From: Clostridia bacterium
GTDB taxonomy: Bacteria; Bacillota; Clostridia; Oscillospirales; Acutalibacteraceae
Assembly (NCBI GenBank): GCA_017550625.1
Contig: JAFZOL010000018.1
Span: 41,254-105,253, forward strand
DNA length: 64,000 nucleotides
Direction: 5' to 3'
Shown: positions 42,718 to 51,642 of the stretch, piece by piece
Layout of the letters: each line of letters begins with the position of its first letter
Numbering within the stretch: position 1 is the first letter of the stretch
Made by a program: the position numbers and the translations under genes
Notes under the pieces: model-generated
Databases searched by the model: none
What the model was told of the DNA's origin: nothing
What the model saw: only the letters and a program-made list of their open reading frames with translations

Positions 42718-42756
42718 CCGGGTTGTTCTCCTTGCTGAAACAGTTGAAATAATCTT

Positions 42757-44664
42757 TTACTTGATGCGAAGGGATTTGAGGATCGCCATCAGGCGGTTGA
42801 CGATCATTTTGAACCAGGCGAGCAGGCCGGTCTTTTCGAGCACGGTCTTGCCGGTGTCGGATACGCCCTCGTCGAACGCCGTATCGTGCAGAGCGGGCGC
42901 GTAAGGATTGTTTTCGTCATAGGCGGGCGCCGCGCCGTTCATGATCGTGAAGGTCTGCGTTCTCGCGCCGACCGGCGTTGCTGTGCCGACGAGCGTATAG
43001 TTGACGGTCACGTCCGCCGTGGTGAGGCTCACGTCGGGCAGGCTTCCCGTCAATGGCAAGGATACACTCTCGAGCGGATCGAGATAGATCACCTTCGTCA
43101 CGTTCGCGCGTACGTCCGCGCCGTCGATATTGACGGAGGCGACGCGCAGCTTATATTTGCGCGAGAGGTTCGTCACCACGAGCGCGGTGTCGCTGCCGGA
43201 CCAATAGCCGTCCTCAGATTTGTCGAACGCGGCGTAAACGGAATAATTACGGTTTGTGGAATACTTGAACTGCGGGTATCCCTTGAGGGTGTGCACGTCG
43301 TAGAGCGAGTCGGAGAACGTGAGCGTTTTGCACAGGCCGACGAGATAATCGTCCTTCCACGTCATACCGTGAAAATAGCCGTGGATGAACCAGGTCTGCT
43401 CGGGCAGATACCCGGCGGAGGCGTCGATCGCCATGTCGGGCGAAAGATGGTTGTGCGACGGGTCGTCGCAGACGGTGCCGGCTTGCTTATAGCCGTCGTT
43501 GAATCTCAGGCCGTAGGGCGCGGTCTTCGCGCCGGTGGAGGCGTTGACCGTGATGATCGCGTCCGACTGCTCCATCAGGCCGGTGATGCTGGGGTTGCCG
43601 CAGCCGGCGACGATATAGATGTGCATGCCGGCGTCCTGACACGCGCGCAGCGACTCGCCCATGTTCGCGAGCACTTCGTAGTGCCAGCGGTCGCTCTTTT
43701 CGATCAGTGCCGCGCTCTGCACGGGGTCGAGGAGCTCGGCCTTGAGCTCTTCGTAATGCTCGGCCGGCAGGAAATCCCACATGCTGCACCAGTAGCCGAG
43801 CACAGATTTGATATGGTTGTGTACAAGATCCTTAAACAGCAGGTCGAGCACGCCGAGCTGCTGGGCTTTCATGAGCCAATTGATGTCAGATTCGAGCATC
43901 TGCCCGTTTTCGATGAACACCATGAGCTCTTCTTCGTTGAACTCGATGTTTTCGCTCATCACGTCGTAAGCGAGGGCCGCGCCGCCGATCGCGGGCACAG
44001 TCATCACCACGTTGTTCACGGCGTTCTTTTCGGCGCCGTAGAGCGCGAGATATGCCGCCACGGTCTGCCCGCCATGGCTCACGGCGAAGATGTTGACCTT
44101 GTCTTTGCCGGTGAATTCGAGCACGGAATCGATATATCTGTCAAGCGCGGCGGCGCAGTCGATCATGCCGAGCCTGAAATCCTGCTGATAGCTGAACAAA
44201 AAGTCGTTGCCGTCGACGCCGTAAACGCTCGCGATATCCGCCATGATCTCGGCTTCATGCACGTGATCGCCGTCGTAGTTTTCATAGAGATACGAAAACT
44301 GCGTATGCTCGGCGTCCGCGGGCCACGTTTCGAGCAAATACACGCTGCTGCCGTCGGGGTTGCACGCCAGATACTTACAGAACTCTTCCACCTTGTTGCC
44401 GAGCAGATCGCTCAGATACTTCGGCTGACGGAACGCGAGCTCGCCGAGCCCGACGCCGATGCGCGCGATGTTTTGCAGGACCGCCGAAAGGATGTCGTCG
44501 GTTTCGATGTGCCACACCTTTTCGCCGTTATAATAGAGATCGGACGAAGAATAGCCTGCCACGATGATCGTGGGGTATTCCTTCGCGTCGACCGCCCCTG
44601 CGGCGGGCACAAGGCAAAGCATGAGAAGCACGCACGACAGCAGAACACTGCAGATCTTCTTCAT
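42757..44664 (-). CDS. Secreted alpha/beta hydrolase (lipase-like)
   Basis: A 635-residue exported protein with a signal peptide (residues 1-24, ending AAGA). The alpha/beta-hydrolase core spans about 30-430. The nucleophile is Ser in AVSHGGQ near residue 198, and a candidate His follows in the HGYFHG segment. A beta-rich region at about 470-590 looks like an Ig-type or similar accessory domain. The last 20 residues (WFKMIVNRLMAIL, then KSLRIK) form a basic amphipathic helix that could hold it at the membrane surface. Probably an esterase or lipase; substrate unknown. Confidence 0.8.
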   Translation of the reverse strand: MKKICSVLLSCVLLMLCLVPAAGAVDAKEYPTIIVAGYSSSDLYYNGEKVWHIETDDILSAVLQNIARIGVGLGELAFRQPKYLSDLLGNKVEEFCKYLACNPDGSSVYLLETWPADAEHTQFSYLYENYDGDHVHEAEIMADIASVYGVDGNDFLFSYQQDFRLGMIDCAAALDRYIDSVLEFTGKDKVNIFAVSHGGQTVAAYLALYGAEKNAVNNVVMTVPAIGGAALAYDVMSENIEFNEEELMVFIENGQMLESDINWLMKAQQLGVLDLLFKDLVHNHIKSVLGYWCSMWDFLPAEHYEELKAELLDPVQSAALIEKSDRWHYEVLANMGESLRACQDAGMHIYIVAGCGNPSITGLMEQSDAIITVNASTGAKTAPYGLRFNDGYKQAGTVCDDPSHNHLSPDMAIDASAGYLPEQTWFIHGYFHGMTWKDDYLVGLCKTLTFSDSLYDVHTLKGYPQFKYSTNRNYSVYAAFDKSEDGYWSGSDTALVVTNLSRKYKLRVASVNIDGADVRANVTKVIYLDPLESVSLPLTGSLPDVSLTTADVTVNYTLVGTATPVGARTQTFTIMNGAAPAYDENNPYAPALHDTAFDEGVSDTGKTVLEKTGLLAWFKMIVNRLMAILKSLRIK

Positions 44665-44685
44665 ATAGTATCCCTCCAGATCGGG

Positions 44686-45822
44686 TTATAAATGCAATGA
44701 TACGGCGTGCTCTTCAAGCACGTTATGCGCGGAATCCGTAAAGCGGACAGTCATTTCTTCTTTTTCGCGATCAATGACGAGCGAAGTGCCGACCACACTT
44801 TTGTGCGCGTGATCGGGTTTGCCGCCGAGGATCAGCGGACGGGTAAAGCCTTTTTCGTTGAATTTCCCTGTGCCTTCGATCAACGCGACTTGATGGATAT
44901 GGCCGAACAGGCCGAAGCGCGGGCGGTAAACGTCGTTCATGAGGCGCACCCATTCGCCGTAAAGCTCCTGTTCGATATCGAACTCGTGCACGCCGCGGAC
45001 GGGATCGTAATCCGTATGCATGAACGGGATATGCGACAGCACGACTCGGATATCGCCGTTATCGGGTTCCTTTTGCTTTTGATCACAGTATTCCCGTAAA
45101 AACGCCGTTTCTTCTTTGCGGTAAGCGTGGCAGCAGATCGTGCCGCCGTATTCGGCGCATTCGTCCACTTTGTCTTCGCCGCATTCGAGCACGAGGATCT
45201 CGAGCCCCGGGAAGTACACGGGATAATAGAACCTGCCCCGATCCGTCGGATAATAGAGAGACAGGTTTTCGGCGCATTTGCCCCTGAGGTCGTGGTTGCC
45301 GCGCGTGATCACGCAGGGGCGCTCCCCTTTCGTGACGCCCCACGCGATCTCGATCGGCAGGATCGCAGCTTTCGGCGTGTGCGTGTGCGAAGCGATGTCG
45401 CCGTTGAGGATCAAAAGATCGGGCGTTTCTCCGAAAAAGCCGGCGGCGTTGACCGACGCCGCTTTCAGTCCGTGAGAATCGGAAACGTGATAGATCCTGA
45501 GCGGCCCTTCGTCAGGCACCGGCGTGAACCGGAAGGTGCGCGAAACGGGCGGCCGGCGAAGCGAACGGTAAGGCAGACGCTTGATCATCCATTCCGTTTC
45601 GACCGTATAAGCCCCGGCGGCGTTCAGTTTTTCGGCGGGCACGCGGAACTTGTGCAGTGGGCAGCGGCTGTGCCTGACGCCGTTGTCGGCATAGTAATAG
45701 GTCTCGTCGCCGACGCGCACCGAAACGAGCGATTCGTGATTCGTCAGCACGCAGATCTCATACGCGTCGCGCACGGCGCAGACGACGGCTCTGATCTCGG
45801 GCTCGGATTGTTTGGGCTTCAC
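44686..45822 (-). CDS. Calcineurin-like metallophosphoesterase
   Basis: A 378-residue protein with a full metallophosphoesterase motif set: DSH, NGDIASHTH, RGNHD, SHIP and GHIH. The N-terminal 115 residues form a separate beta-rich domain resembling purple-acid-phosphatase N-terminal modules. No signal peptide is visible. The start is GTG at 45822 with AAAGGAG 8 nt upstream. Phosphoesters or nucleotides are likely substrates; nothing narrows this further. Confidence 0.85.
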   Translation of the reverse strand: MKPKQSEPEIRAVVCAVRDAYEICVLTNHESLVSVRVGDETYYYADNGVRHSRCPLHKFRVPAEKLNAAGAYTVETEWMIKRLPYRSLRRPPVSRTFRFTPVPDEGPLRIYHVSDSHGLKAASVNAAGFFGETPDLLILNGDIASHTHTPKAAILPIEIAWGVTKGERPCVITRGNHDLRGKCAENLSLYYPTDRGRFYYPVYFPGLEILVLECGEDKVDECAEYGGTICCHAYRKEETAFLREYCDQKQKEPDNGDIRVVLSHIPFMHTDYDPVRGVHEFDIEQELYGEWVRLMNDVYRPRFGLFGHIHQVALIEGTGKFNEKGFTRPLILGGKPDHAHKSVVGTSLVIDREKEEMTVRFTDSAHNVLEEHAVSLHL

Positions 45823-45849
45823 GGCGGACGCTCCTTTTTTATCCGTACA

Positions 45850-45880
45850 ACATAAGGAACCGCCCTTCTTCGCATAGAAT
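45850..45880 (+). promoter_or_regulatory. Possible sigma-E-type promoter of sigK
   Basis: CATAGAAT at 45873-45880 is one base from the sigma-E -10 consensus (CATACAAT-like). A weak ACATA -35 element lies at about 45850. The spacer is slightly long, so support is modest. Confidence 0.35.
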
Positions 45881-45908
45881 GGACTATTGAAAACTGCGGA
45901 GGGGCCCT

Positions 45909-46583
45909 ATGTTCGGTTTGTTACTGCAAAAGCTCTGGCTGTTCGCCCTGCATCTTGAGGACGGCTTCAATTTTCCCGATCCCCTGTCGTCGAAGGAAGA
46001 GCAGATGTATCTCCGAAAGATGGCCGAGGGCGATAAGCGCGCGAAGGACATATTGATCGAGCGCAATCTGCGCCTTGTGGCGCATATCGTGAAAAAGTAC
46101 TATTCATCGAACGTTGAAAACGACGAGCTCATCTCCATCGGCACGATCGGGCTCATCAAGGGGATCAATTCGTATAAACCCGACAAGGGCGTACGCCTTT
46201 CGACCTACGTTTCGCGCTGCATCGACAATGAGATCCTGATGTATTTCCGCGCGAAGAAAAAGAGCGCGCTCGACGTATCGTTCGACGAGCCGATCGAGCA
46301 GGACGGCGAGGGCAATCCCCTGACGCTCATGGATATCGTGGCCACGGACGACACGATCGTTGACGAACTGTGCCTCAAAAACGACGTCAAACGGCTGCGT
46401 TTGTTTCTCGCCGAGATGACAGACGAGCGCGAAAAGACGATCCTTGTGCTGCGTTACGGACTAAACGGCAAAAGGCCGCTGACGCAGAACGAGGTGGCGA
46501 AGCTATACGGCATTTCGCGCTCCTACGTCAGCCGCATTGAGACCAAGGCGCTCAAAAAGCTGAGAGCGAAGTTTGACTCATGA
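45909..46583 (+). CDS. sigK: RNA polymerase sporulation sigma factor K
   Basis: A 224-residue sigma-70-family factor closely resembling SigK. A short hydrophobic pro-sequence (about residues 1-18) precedes FPDPLSSKEEQMYL, the usual start of mature sigma-K. Region 2 (RNLRLVAHIVKKYY, ISIGTIGLIKGI) and region 4 with a C-terminal HTH (ISRSYVSRIETKALKKL) follow. The gene is uninterrupted, so there is no skin-type element here. GGAGG precedes the ATG. It implies mother-cell late sporulation, activated by removal of the pro-sequence. Confidence 0.92.
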   Translation: MFGLLLQKLWLFALHLEDGFNFPDPLSSKEEQMYLRKMAEGDKRAKDILIERNLRLVAHIVKKYYSSNVENDELISIGTIGLIKGINSYKPDKGVRLSTYVSRCIDNEILMYFRAKKKSALDVSFDEPIEQDGEGNPLTLMDIVATDDTIVDELCLKNDVKRLRLFLAEMTDEREKTILVLRYGLNGKRPLTQNEVAKLYGISRSYVSRIETKALKKLRAKFDS

Positions 46584-46633
46584 TGAATTTTACCATATCA
46601 GCGCCGACGATTCAAGGTATTGAAAAAAAATAA

Positions 46634-46662
46634 TTGACAAGAAAGAAAATAAAATATATTAT
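46634..46662 (+). promoter_or_regulatory. Promoter of the second GH31 gene
   Basis: TTGACA at 46634-46639 and TATTAT at 46657-46662 are separated by a 17-bp A-rich spacer; the start codon is 34 nt downstream. Confidence 0.75.
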
Positions 46663-46696
46663 TTTAATAAATCACAACGGAAGAGGAAATGCTGAT

Positions 46697-49108
46697 ATGA
46701 AAGAGTTTTGGGACAATTTCTTTTATACGGACGACGCGGCCGCGGACGAAAGCCAGATCGTGTTATCGAAAGAGGTCCGCTTTACCGTCCTCACGCCCTA
46801 TATGCTGCGCGTAGAAACGCAGCTGCAGGGGCAGTTCTGCGACCTTGCCACGCAAAGCGTCGTCAACAGAAGGTTCGACGCCCCGAAATACACCGTGGCG
46901 AAAGAGAACAATTATTATAAGATCCGCACCGAAAAATGCGCGTTTTGCTATGATATCAAAGAGAAAAAGATGCTCTACGTCGCGCTTGACGACGGCAGAC
47001 GCGTGAAGGAATATGATATCGACAACCTCAAAGGCACGTGCAGGACGCTCGACGGCACGAACGGCAAAACGAAGCTCGGCGACGGCGTTCTTTCGAAAAA
47101 CGGCGTTGCGATCCTCGACGACACAGGCACGCTCAACGTGTCGAACACAGGCGACATCACCCCGCGGCAGGCTCCCGGAACGGACAAATATTATTTTGCC
47201 TACGGCAATCACTATCAGGAGGCGGTGCGCGATTTCTTCCGCCTTACCGGTATGCCGCCGCTCATCCCGCGCTTCGCTTTCGGCAACTGGTGGAGCCGCT
47301 ATAAAGCGTACACGCAGGAGGAATACACCGCGCTGATGAAAGAATTCATCGACCGCAAGATCCCGCTGAGCGTCGCCACGATCGACATGGACTGGCACTG
47401 GGTCAAGGTCGTCGAGAAGTTCGGCGAGGAAGCAAGGGACCGGAAAAAGAAAAAAGGCGTGCTCGAGATCTTTTACAACCTCATCAACCCCGGCTGGACC
47501 GGCTATTCCTGGAACACCGATCTGTTCCCAACCCCGAAGGAATTCCTGCAGTTCCTGAAGGACGCGGATCTCAAGATCACCATGAACCTGCATCCCGCGT
47601 CGGGCTGCAAGTTTTATGAGGACGCCTATAACGATTTCTGCGCCTTTATGGGCGTGGACCCCGCAACGAAGGAGCAGATCCGCTTCAACATCGCGGACAA
47701 GAAATACATGGAGGGCTATTTCAAGTACCTCCACCATCCGCACGAGGAAGACGGCGTCGACTTTTGGTGGATCGACTGGCAGCAGGGCACGAAATCGGGC
47801 ATCAAAGGCCTCGATCCCCTGTGGGCGCTGAACCACTATCATTATCTCGACAACGGCCGCGACGGCAAACGCCCGCTCATCCTTTCGCGTTTCGCGGGCG
47901 CGGGCTCGCACAGATATCCGCTCGGCTTCTCGGGCGACAGCGCGCAGACCTGGTCCACACTTGACTTCCAGCCGTATTTCACTTCCACGGCTTCGAACAT
48001 CGGCTACACGTGGTGGAGCCACGACATCGGCGGCCACCACATGGGCGAGCGTGACGACGAGCTGTATCTCAGATGGGTGCAGTTCGGCGTATTCAGCCCC
48101 ATCATGCGGCTGCACTCCACCGCGAACGAGTTTATGGGCAAGGAGCCGTGGAAATACCGCGCGGATGTCGAGTATTTCGCGAGCGAGGCGATGCGGCTCA
48201 GGCATAAGCTCGTGCCCTATATCTACACGATGAACCGCCTTACGCACCGCGACGGCCTGCCGCTGATCAGGCCGATGTATTACCTTTATCCCGACAAAAC
48301 CGAGGCCTACGGCGTGCCGAACGAGTATCTGTTCGGCACCGAGCTGATCGTGTGCCCGATCACCGAAAAGATCGACAATAAGGCGCAGCACGCTTCGGTG
48401 CGCGTCTGGCTGCCGGAGGGGCGTTATACCGACCTCTTCACGGGCAGGATCTATCAGGGCGGGCGCATGACGACGCTGTGCAGAGACGAATCGTCGATCC
48501 CGGTGCTTGCGAAAGAAGGCGCGATCCTGCCTCTCGCCGCCGACGTGACGCATAACGGCGTCCCGCTGCCCGAGACACTCGAGGTGCTCGTATATCGCGG
48601 CAACAACAGCTTTACGCTTTATGAAGACGACGGCGAGACCATGGAATACGAGCGCGGCGCGTATGCAGAGACTGCGTTCGAGGTTAAAGAAAACGACGGA
48701 AACGTCACTTTCGCGGTCCGTCCCGCTGAGGGCGACCGTTCGGTGCTGCCCGAAAAGCGAGGCTATTCTGTTGTTTTCAAGGATATCGTGAACGCAAAAA
48801 CGAAGACCATCAAGGTGAACGGCCAGGCAGCCGACGAGGCCGTTTGGTCGAATGAACACGGGCTCCTTCGCTGCGAGCTTTGCGGCCTCTCCCCTGCCGA
48901 TCTCGTTGAGATCGAGCTTACGGGCTTTGAAGTTCTGAAAAACCGTCCGCTGCGCGACCATAAGGTCGAGCTGCTCTCGAAGCTGCAGGGCAGCAATCTC
49001 GCGAAAAAGCGTTACGAACGTCTTCTGGACGTTGAAAAGAGCGCCTCGGCGCCCTCGGAGCTGAAAAACGCGTTCGAGGAGCTCAGCGCTCTGTGGTATG
49101 AAGAATAA
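46697..49108 (+). CDS. GH31 alpha-glycosidase (alpha-glucosidase/xylosidase type)
   Basis: An 803-residue cytoplasmic GH31 enzyme. The N-terminal beta-sandwich (1-190) precedes a TIM barrel with nucleophile Asp360 in WWIDWQQG and acid/base Asp414 in SGDSAQTW. The TWWSHDIGGH motif and C-terminal beta domains follow. It lacks the sulfoquinovosidase signatures of the other GH31 in this window, so a neutral alpha-glucoside or xyloside is likely. GAAGAGGAAATG lies upstream; the ATG at 46697 was chosen because the nearer ATG at 46689 meets a stop at once. It overlaps the convergent tmcAL 3' end by 26 nt. Confidence 0.92.
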   Translation: MKEFWDNFFYTDDAAADESQIVLSKEVRFTVLTPYMLRVETQLQGQFCDLATQSVVNRRFDAPKYTVAKENNYYKIRTEKCAFCYDIKEKKMLYVALDDGRRVKEYDIDNLKGTCRTLDGTNGKTKLGDGVLSKNGVAILDDTGTLNVSNTGDITPRQAPGTDKYYFAYGNHYQEAVRDFFRLTGMPPLIPRFAFGNWWSRYKAYTQEEYTALMKEFIDRKIPLSVATIDMDWHWVKVVEKFGEEARDRKKKKGVLEIFYNLINPGWTGYSWNTDLFPTPKEFLQFLKDADLKITMNLHPASGCKFYEDAYNDFCAFMGVDPATKEQIRFNIADKKYMEGYFKYLHHPHEEDGVDFWWIDWQQGTKSGIKGLDPLWALNHYHYLDNGRDGKRPLILSRFAGAGSHRYPLGFSGDSAQTWSTLDFQPYFTSTASNIGYTWWSHDIGGHHMGERDDELYLRWVQFGVFSPIMRLHSTANEFMGKEPWKYRADVEYFASEAMRLRHKLVPYIYTMNRLTHRDGLPLIRPMYYLYPDKTEAYGVPNEYLFGTELIVCPITEKIDNKAQHASVRVWLPEGRYTDLFTGRIYQGGRMTTLCRDESSIPVLAKEGAILPLAADVTHNGVPLPETLEVLVYRGNNSFTLYEDDGETMEYERGAYAETAFEVKENDGNVTFAVRPAEGDRSVLPEKRGYSVVFKDIVNAKTKTIKVNGQAADEAVWSNEHGLLRCELCGLSPADLVEIELTGFEVLKNRPLRDHKVELLSKLQGSNLAKKRYERLLDVEKSASAPSELKNAFEELSALWYEE

Positions 49109-50276
49109 CGGGCTTCACGAGATATTCCGCCCTGCCGCCTCGCGGTTTGGGTCGGCAAAGATCGTATAGCTTGCCCGCCGTTTCGTCGAGCGTGCGCTCT
49201 CTCGAGAGCGGCGCCTCTGAAAGATTCATTACGACCGGCACGGTGCTGTGATCGCGGATATTGCGAAGGAGTTCCCTGCCCCGATCGGAAAAGCCGAGCA
49301 CACGCAGATATGGGTTTTCGCGTGTGAGATCGGCTTTTTTGATGCCCAGAACCGCCGAAACGACAGCCTGACGGACCCTTGAATGTGTAAAGCGTTTCAT
49401 CTTTACGGTATCGTAGAGCTCCTGCAGCGAAGTGCAGTCCTGTATCGCGTCGATCAGACGGTTATCGAAGCCCTGCGAAACGCCGTTTGCCGTGACAAGG
49501 TCTTTGCTTGTCAACGTCAGGAGCCTTGAATAGAACGCAGCGTCGTATTTTTTGCGGTCTGCGGGCGCGCTGCCCTCGCCGATCTCCCGCTCAAGCAGAG
49601 AAACGGTCGTTTCGGGACAGTAATCTTTATATTGTGATTCGTGCCCGTATATCACAGAACGGATCTTTTTTCCGCTGGCAAGCCTTTCAAGCGTGTTTTC
49701 GCCGTCGTGCAGTACGGTGTCGCGCGGTACGCGGTACCAGTCCGTTTGCAGCCCTTTTCGCGTCGCGGCGCGCATATATTCGACAGCGAGCACGTTGTTC
49801 GGGTCCTTCAGGATATCGGCGTGATCAGGCAGAAGCTGCGCGACCGTTTCCTGTACGGCATGGGCAAGCGGGACGTGCTTTTCTTCCGAAATTGATCTGA
49901 TCTTTTCTTGTATTTCCTGCGTGTCCAGATATCCCGCAAGCGTTTTGAGCGTGTCGACGTCCGCCGAAGCGCCGAATGAGACCGTGCCTTTGATCCCGGT
50001 GCTTTTGATCGCTTCGATCGCGCCCTCGGCAAAATACCGCGCGCCGGACAGCACGTATTTTAACGGGTTTTCGAGCACGAGATCTGCGCCGCCCTCGAGC
50101 GCCATTTGCGTACGCAGCGTTTTGTCGCCCATCGCGATGTCGCCGCGCTGGACGAAGTTGCCGCTCATGACCACGACGACAGTCTCTGCGCCAGCCTCTC
50201 TCGTTTTTCGGATGTGCAGGGCGTGGCCGTTATGGAAGGGATCGTATTCCGCGATGATAAAAGCCGTTCGTTCCAT
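49083..50276 (-). CDS. tmcAL: tRNA(Met) cytidine acetate ligase (TmcAL)
   Basis: A 397-residue nucleotidyltransferase-fold enzyme forming N4-acetylcytidine at the wobble base of elongator tRNA-Met from acetate and ATP. The family motif HNGH in AEYDPFHNGHALH is near the N-terminus, with SGNFVQRGD and GFDNRL further on. The open frame extends far upstream across ackA on the opposite strand, but the conserved N-terminus begins at the ATG at 50276. SD is weak (GAAAGAAG). Divergent acetate kinase next door handles the same metabolite, acetate. Confidence 0.92.
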   Translation of the reverse strand: MERTAFIIAEYDPFHNGHALHIRKTREAGAETVVVVMSGNFVQRGDIAMGDKTLRTQMALEGGADLVLENPLKYVLSGARYFAEGAIEAIKSTGIKGTVSFGASADVDTLKTLAGYLDTQEIQEKIRSISEEKHVPLAHAVQETVAQLLPDHADILKDPNNVLAVEYMRAATRKGLQTDWYRVPRDTVLHDGENTLERLASGKKIRSVIYGHESQYKDYCPETTVSLLEREIGEGSAPADRKKYDAAFYSRLLTLTSKDLVTANGVSQGFDNRLIDAIQDCTSLQELYDTVKMKRFTHSRVRQAVVSAVLGIKKADLTRENPYLRVLGFSDRGRELLRNIRDHSTVPVVMNLSEAPLSRERTLDETAGKLYDLCRPKPRGGRAEYLVKPVILHTTER

Positions 50277-50301
50277 TCTATCAACTTCTTTCAAAAGGGA
50301 C

Positions 50302-50330
50302 TTGAAAAATCCTTCATTCTTGTATATAAT
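50302..50330 (+). promoter_or_regulatory. Promoter of ackA
   Basis: TTGAAA at 50302-50307 and TATAAT at 50325-50330 are separated by 17 bp. Confidence 0.75.
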
Positions 50331-50378
50331 AGTAAAGATTGAAAAATTTGAAGAAAAACAGATTCCGGAGGAAACAAC

Positions 50379-51584
50379 ATGAAAGTACTTGTCATCAACT
50401 GCGGCAGCTCTTCGCTCAAATACCAGCTCATCGACATGGAGACCGAGCAGCTGCTCGCCAAGGGCATCTGCGAGCAGATCGCCTTCGATAACAGCCAGTT
50501 CTCGCACACCGTGCCCGGCGCGCCCGAAAAGAGCTGCAGAAGAGAAAACCGCGAGATGAAGAACCACAGCGAGGCCATTCGTCTCGTGCTCGATACGCTC
50601 GTGAGCGCCGACAGAGGCGTGATCCCCTCGATGAAAGAGATCCGCGCCGTCGGCCACAGAGTTCTGCACGGCGGCGAAAAGTTCAACGGCTCGGTGCTCG
50701 TCAACGAATCCGTGAAAGAAGCCATCCGCGAGTGCTTTGACCTCGGCCCGCTTCACAACCCCGCGAACCTGATGGGCATCGAAGCCTGCGAAGAGATCAT
50801 GCCCGGCGTGCCGCAGGTGGCCGTGTTCGATACCGGCTTCCACGCCACGATGCCCGATTACGCGTTTATGTATGCCCTGCCCTATGAATACTACGAGAAG
50901 TATCATATCCGCCGCTACGGCTTCCACGGCACCTCGCACAGATTCGTCAGCAAGCGCTGCATCGAACTGCTCGGCGGCAAGGCCGAAGGCACGAAGATCG
51001 TGACCTGCCACCTCGGCAACGGCTCGTCTATCGCCGCGGTTCAGGACGGCAAATGCCTTGATACCACGATGGGCGTTACCCCGCTCGAGGGCATCATCAT
51101 GGGCACGCGCTGCGGCTCCATCGACCCCGCGATCGTGCCGATCCTTATGAAGAAAGAGAACCTCTCTCCCGACGAGGTGGATAAGCTGATGAACAAGCAG
51201 TCCGGCATGCTCGGCGTGGCCGGCACCGCCGACAACCGCACCATCGAATCCCGCGCCAAAGAGGGCGACCCCAAGGCCAAGCTCGTGGAATCGATGCTCT
51301 GCCATCAGCTCACGAAATACATCGGCGGGTTCGCCGCCGCCATGGGCGGGCTCGACGCCGTGGTGTTTACAGGCGGCATTGGTGAGAACAACCCGCAGTA
51401 CCGCACCCGCGTGGCAGAAAAGCTCCGCTTTTTCGGCACGGATATCGACGAGACCGCGAACCACGTACGCGGCGAAGAGATCGAGATCTCGGTGCCCGGC
51501 TCGAAGGTTCGCATGTTCGTGATCCCCACGAACGAAGAGCTCATGATCGCGCAGGATACCAAAGAGATCTGCGAAAACCTCTGA
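50379..51584 (+). CDS. ackA: Acetate kinase
   Basis: A 401-residue ASKHA-fold kinase interconverting acetate plus ATP with acetyl phosphate plus ADP. NCGSSSLKYQL at the N-terminus, HRVLHGG, FHGTSHRFVS and TGGIGEN are present. CCGGAGG precedes the ATG. No phosphotransacetylase gene is adjacent. It is the main ATP-yielding step of acetogenic fermentation in such anaerobes. Confidence 0.96.
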   Translation: MKVLVINCGSSSLKYQLIDMETEQLLAKGICEQIAFDNSQFSHTVPGAPEKSCRRENREMKNHSEAIRLVLDTLVSADRGVIPSMKEIRAVGHRVLHGGEKFNGSVLVNESVKEAIRECFDLGPLHNPANLMGIEACEEIMPGVPQVAVFDTGFHATMPDYAFMYALPYEYYEKYHIRRYGFHGTSHRFVSKRCIELLGGKAEGTKIVTCHLGNGSSIAAVQDGKCLDTTMGVTPLEGIIMGTRCGSIDPAIVPILMKKENLSPDEVDKLMNKQSGMLGVAGTADNRTIESRAKEGDPKAKLVESMLCHQLTKYIGGFAAAMGGLDAVVFTGGIGENNPQYRTRVAEKLRFFGTDIDETANHVRGEEIEISVPGSKVRMFVIPTNEELMIAQDTKEICENL

Positions 51585-51608
51585 TCCTACGGCATAATAC
51601 AATAATGA

Positions 51609-51642
51609 AGATCCGACGGGCAGCCCGCCGGATCTTTTTTTA
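51609..51642. terminator. Bidirectional terminator between ackA and the amidase gene
   Basis: AAGATCCG (51609-51616) pairs with CGGATCTT (51629-51636), extended inward by CGGG/CCCG, and is followed by a run of seven T. Confidence 0.85.

Noticed and set aside
42886..44691. 601-residue plus-strand frame across the secreted hydrolase
   Set aside because: Same mirror effect; the minus strand has a signal peptide, an SHGG nucleophile and a sound start.
46763..48961. 732-residue antisense open frame across the second GH31 gene
   Set aside because: It has no ribosome-binding site, its composition is what a GC-rich gene gives on the opposite strand, and the sense frame is a clear GH31.
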